A DNA stretch of 64,000 nucleotides, taken from the NCBI GenBank assembly GCA_002786355.1, contig PGCO01000006.1:1-64000 (forward strand), in the 5' to 3' direction. Position numbers and translations under genes: made by a program. The stretch is from Sediminibacterium sp. FEMGT703S. GTDB lineage: Bacteria > Bacteroidota > Bacteroidia > Chitinophagales > Chitinophagaceae. Shown here piece by piece: positions 62,255 through 64,000 of the stretch (positions are counted from its first letter, which is position 1; each line of letters begins with the position of its first letter). The notes beneath the pieces are model-generated. The model searched no databases. It saw only the letters and a list, made by a program, of their open reading frames with translations, and was not told the DNA's origin.

Positions 62255-64000
62255 TGACCCAAGAAGATTTTCAACAGATTGCACATACCATCCCCTTACA
62301 GCCTGGTATTTATAAGTACTATAATAAAGAAAATGAATTACTGTATGTTGGAAAAGCAAAAAGTTTGCGCAAAAGAGTAAGCTCTTATTTTAGCAAAACT
62401 TATGTTGGATATAAAACACATGAGCTTGTAAAAAGAATTCATCATATAGAATTTACTATTGTAGACTCAGAACAAGATGCATTTTTATTAGAAAACGCAT
62501 TGATTAAAGAATACAAGCCAAAATACAATATTGAGCTAAAAGACGATAAAACCTATCCATTTATTGTTGTAAAACGTGAACCATTTCCTCGCATATTTTT
62601 GACTCGCAGAAAAATAAACGATGGCTCGGAATATATTGGTCCTTTTACTTCTGCTGGTAAAGTAAGAGAACTAATTGAGTTTGTAAAGCAATACATTCCG
62701 TTAAGAAGTTGTAAACTCAATTTAAGCAAAGAAAATATTCAATCTGGCAAATTTAAAGTTTGTCTAGAGTACCATTTAGGCAATTGCAAAGGGCCATGTG
62801 AAGGTTTACAATCATTGGAAGATTATCAGAATGGAATTCAGCAAATGCGCAATATTTTAAAAGGGAACCTGGGTTCTGTAATTGCGCAATTCAAAGAAGA
62901 AATGCAACAGCACGCTATGGGGCTCGCGTTTGAAAAAGCTGAAATGATTCGGAAAAAGATTGAGCATTTAGAAAATTACCAATCATCTTCTGTGGTTGTT
63001 AGCAAGCATTTAAACAATATTGATGTATTTAGTATTGCCAAGGACGACAATAAAGCTTTCGTGAACTATTTGATGGTTCAAAATGGAACTATTGTACAAA
63101 CGCACTCAGTACCTGTAGAAACCAAATTAGAAGAAACGGAAGAAGAGGTATTGGTTTTAGTAATTGGCGAACTAAGGAATACATTTAATAGCATGGCCAA
63201 GGAAATAATTGTTCCTTTTCCAATTGACTATCCAGACCCTTCGGTTCTTATCTCTATTCCTAAAGCAGGGGACAAAAGAAAACTCTTAGATCTTTCCTTA
63301 AAAAACGTTGCATATTTCAAAGAAGAGTTGAGAAAGAAAAAAATGCTGCAACTAGAAGGTAAAACGGATGCTGAACAAAAAAAGGTTTTATACGAATTAC
63401 AGCAGTACTTACAATTAAATGAAGCTCCTCTTCACATTGAATGCTTTGACAACTCAAATTTTCAAGGTGCTTATCCAGTAAGTGCAATGGTTTGTTTTAA
63501 AAATGGAATACCATCTAAAAATGATTATAGAAGATTCAATGTAAAAACTGTTGAGGGCATAAATGATTTTGCCACAATGAAAGAAGTGGTTTATAGGCGT
63601 TATAAACGCGTAAAAGAGGAAAATCAATCATTTCCACAATTAGTTATCATAGACGGCGGTAAAGGCCAATTAGGATCGGCTATGGAGGCATTTAGAGAAT
63701 TGAATTTGGTAGGACTTACTACCGTTGTAGGATTGGCTAAAAACGAAGAGGAAATATTTTTTCCCGGTGATGCAGAATCTATTAAACTTCCTTGGAATAG
63801 CGACTCGCTAAAATTGGTTAGAAGAATCAGAGATGAAGTACACCGTTTTGGAATAACCTTTCATAGAAACCAACGTTCTAAGGGAGCATTTCAGAATGAA
63901 TTAGAACAGGTTCAGGGAATTGGCAAAGCAACAATAGAAGAACTATTGCGCAATTTTAAATCGATAAAAAATATAAAACAGCAATCGGAGCAAGCATTGT
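62254..64000 (+). CDS. uvrC: Excinuclease ABC subunit C (5' part, cut by window end)
   Basis: About 582 codons are open to the window end without a stop. GIY-YIG nuclease domain (PGIYKYYNKENELLYVGKAKS, ~15-45), UVR-like helix (FKEEMQQHAMGLAFEKAEMIRKKI, ~210-235), RNase H-like incision domain (IECFDNSNFQGAYPVSAMVC, then LVIIDGGKGQL) and the start of the HhH tail (VQGIGKATIEELLRNF). Performs the dual incision of nucleotide excision repair. Start by TAATG overlap with the lipoprotein gene. Confidence 0.95.
   Translation, partial: MTQEDFQQIAHTIPLQPGIYKYYNKENELLYVGKAKSLRKRVSSYFSKTYVGYKTHELVKRIHHIEFTIVDSEQDAFLLENALIKEYKPKYNIELKDDKTYPFIVVKREPFPRIFLTRRKINDGSEYIGPFTSAGKVRELIEFVKQYIPLRSCKLNLSKENIQSGKFKVCLEYHLGNCKGPCEGLQSLEDYQNGIQQMRNILKGNLGSVIAQFKEEMQQHAMGLAFEKAEMIRKKIEHLENYQSSSVVVSKHLNNIDVFSIAKDDNKAFVNYLMVQNGTIVQTHSVPVETKLEETEEEVLVLVIGELRNTFNSMAKEIIVPFPIDYPDPSVLISIPKAGDKRKLLDLSLKNVAYFKEELRKKKMLQLEGKTDAEQKKVLYELQQYLQLNEAPLHIECFDNSNFQGAYPVSAMVCFKNGIPSKNDYRRFNVKTVEGINDFATMKEVVYRRYKRVKEENQSFPQLVIIDGGKGQLGSAMEAFRELNLVGLTTVVGLAKNEEEIFFPGDAESIKLPWNSDSLKLVRRIRDEVHRFGITFHRNQRSKGAFQNELEQVQGIGKATIEELLRNFKSIKNIKQQSEQAL

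Noticed and set aside
1..64000. CRISPR array, tRNA or rRNA
   Set aside because: No regularly spaced repeats and no tRNA-like T-loop or rRNA segments were found on reading the gaps.

Overview
The window looks like a chromosomal stretch from a Bacteroidota bacterium, most likely family Chitinophagaceae (Sediminibacterium-like). The evidence is AT-rich DNA, no Shine-Dalgarno use, promoter boxes of the TAnnTTTG type, several CarboxypepD_reg-type outer-membrane receptors, a GLPGLI protein, PorT plus a type IX secretion sorting domain, a DUF1501/DUF1800 pair, and menaquinone-type UbiE/MenG. No tRNA, rRNA, CRISPR array or transposase was seen.

Layout. 1-5212 is a patchwork around the 3' end of a class III aminotransferase gene. 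Two truncated copies of that gene end share the same internal deletion and flank accessory cargo: a decayed parDE toxin-antitoxin pair, a Fic protein, a fragment of a carboxypeptidase-regulatory-like protein and an outer-membrane protein. 5272-12183 is ordinary: gamma carbonic anhydrase, rsgA, ubiE, porT, a dihydroorotase-like enzyme, a MutS-like protein and a nitrilase-fold protein. 12187-24134 is the most unusual part. An intact amine oxidase gene and an intact yifB (ComM family) gene bracket two alternative outer-membrane-protein cassettes. Between the cassettes lies a back-to-back pair of 3' fragments, yifB' joined to amine-oxidase', nearly identical to the intact genes. This reads as [amine oxidase - cassette A - yifB'][amine oxidase' - cassette B - yifB].

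24208-37700 holds a phosphoesterase/beta-propeller protein, two small proteins (CoA-binding, CDGSH), a TonB receptor divergent from a DtxR/MntR regulator with two palindromic operators between them, dnaX, a GNAT-like protein, an L,D-transpeptidase, rsmE, a lipase-like hydrolase and dnaB. Upstream of dnaB are four DnaA-box-like motifs at 21-22 bp spacing. Gene direction diverges around this point (mainly minus to the left, mainly plus to the right), so this is a candidate replication origin or DnaA-controlled promoter.

38078-50481 is mostly housekeeping on the plus strand: a hemerythrin fusion, an NDH-2-like oxidoreductase, pheT, a coiled-coil gene, zapA, rny, rplS with promoter and terminator, tatA-gatA-lytic transglycosylase, a YkuK-like protein on the other strand, and an ABC exporter. 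50669-64000 holds a membrane-anchored beta-propeller/DNA-binding-like protein, an AAA/DUF4143 ATPase preceded by a perfect 15-bp inverted repeat, DUF2721, a TonB receptor with two Zur-like boxes, the DUF1501/DUF1800 pair, an ECF sigma factor with its membrane partner, a lipoprotein, and uvrC running off the window edge.

Main hypothesis. In two separate loci, gene 3' ends have been duplicated and now flank surface-protein or toxin cargo with no recognisable transposase. This fits capture of cassettes through homology at one side and illegitimate joining at the other. The strain-mixture or assembly-chimera explanation must be excluded first, particularly for 17223.
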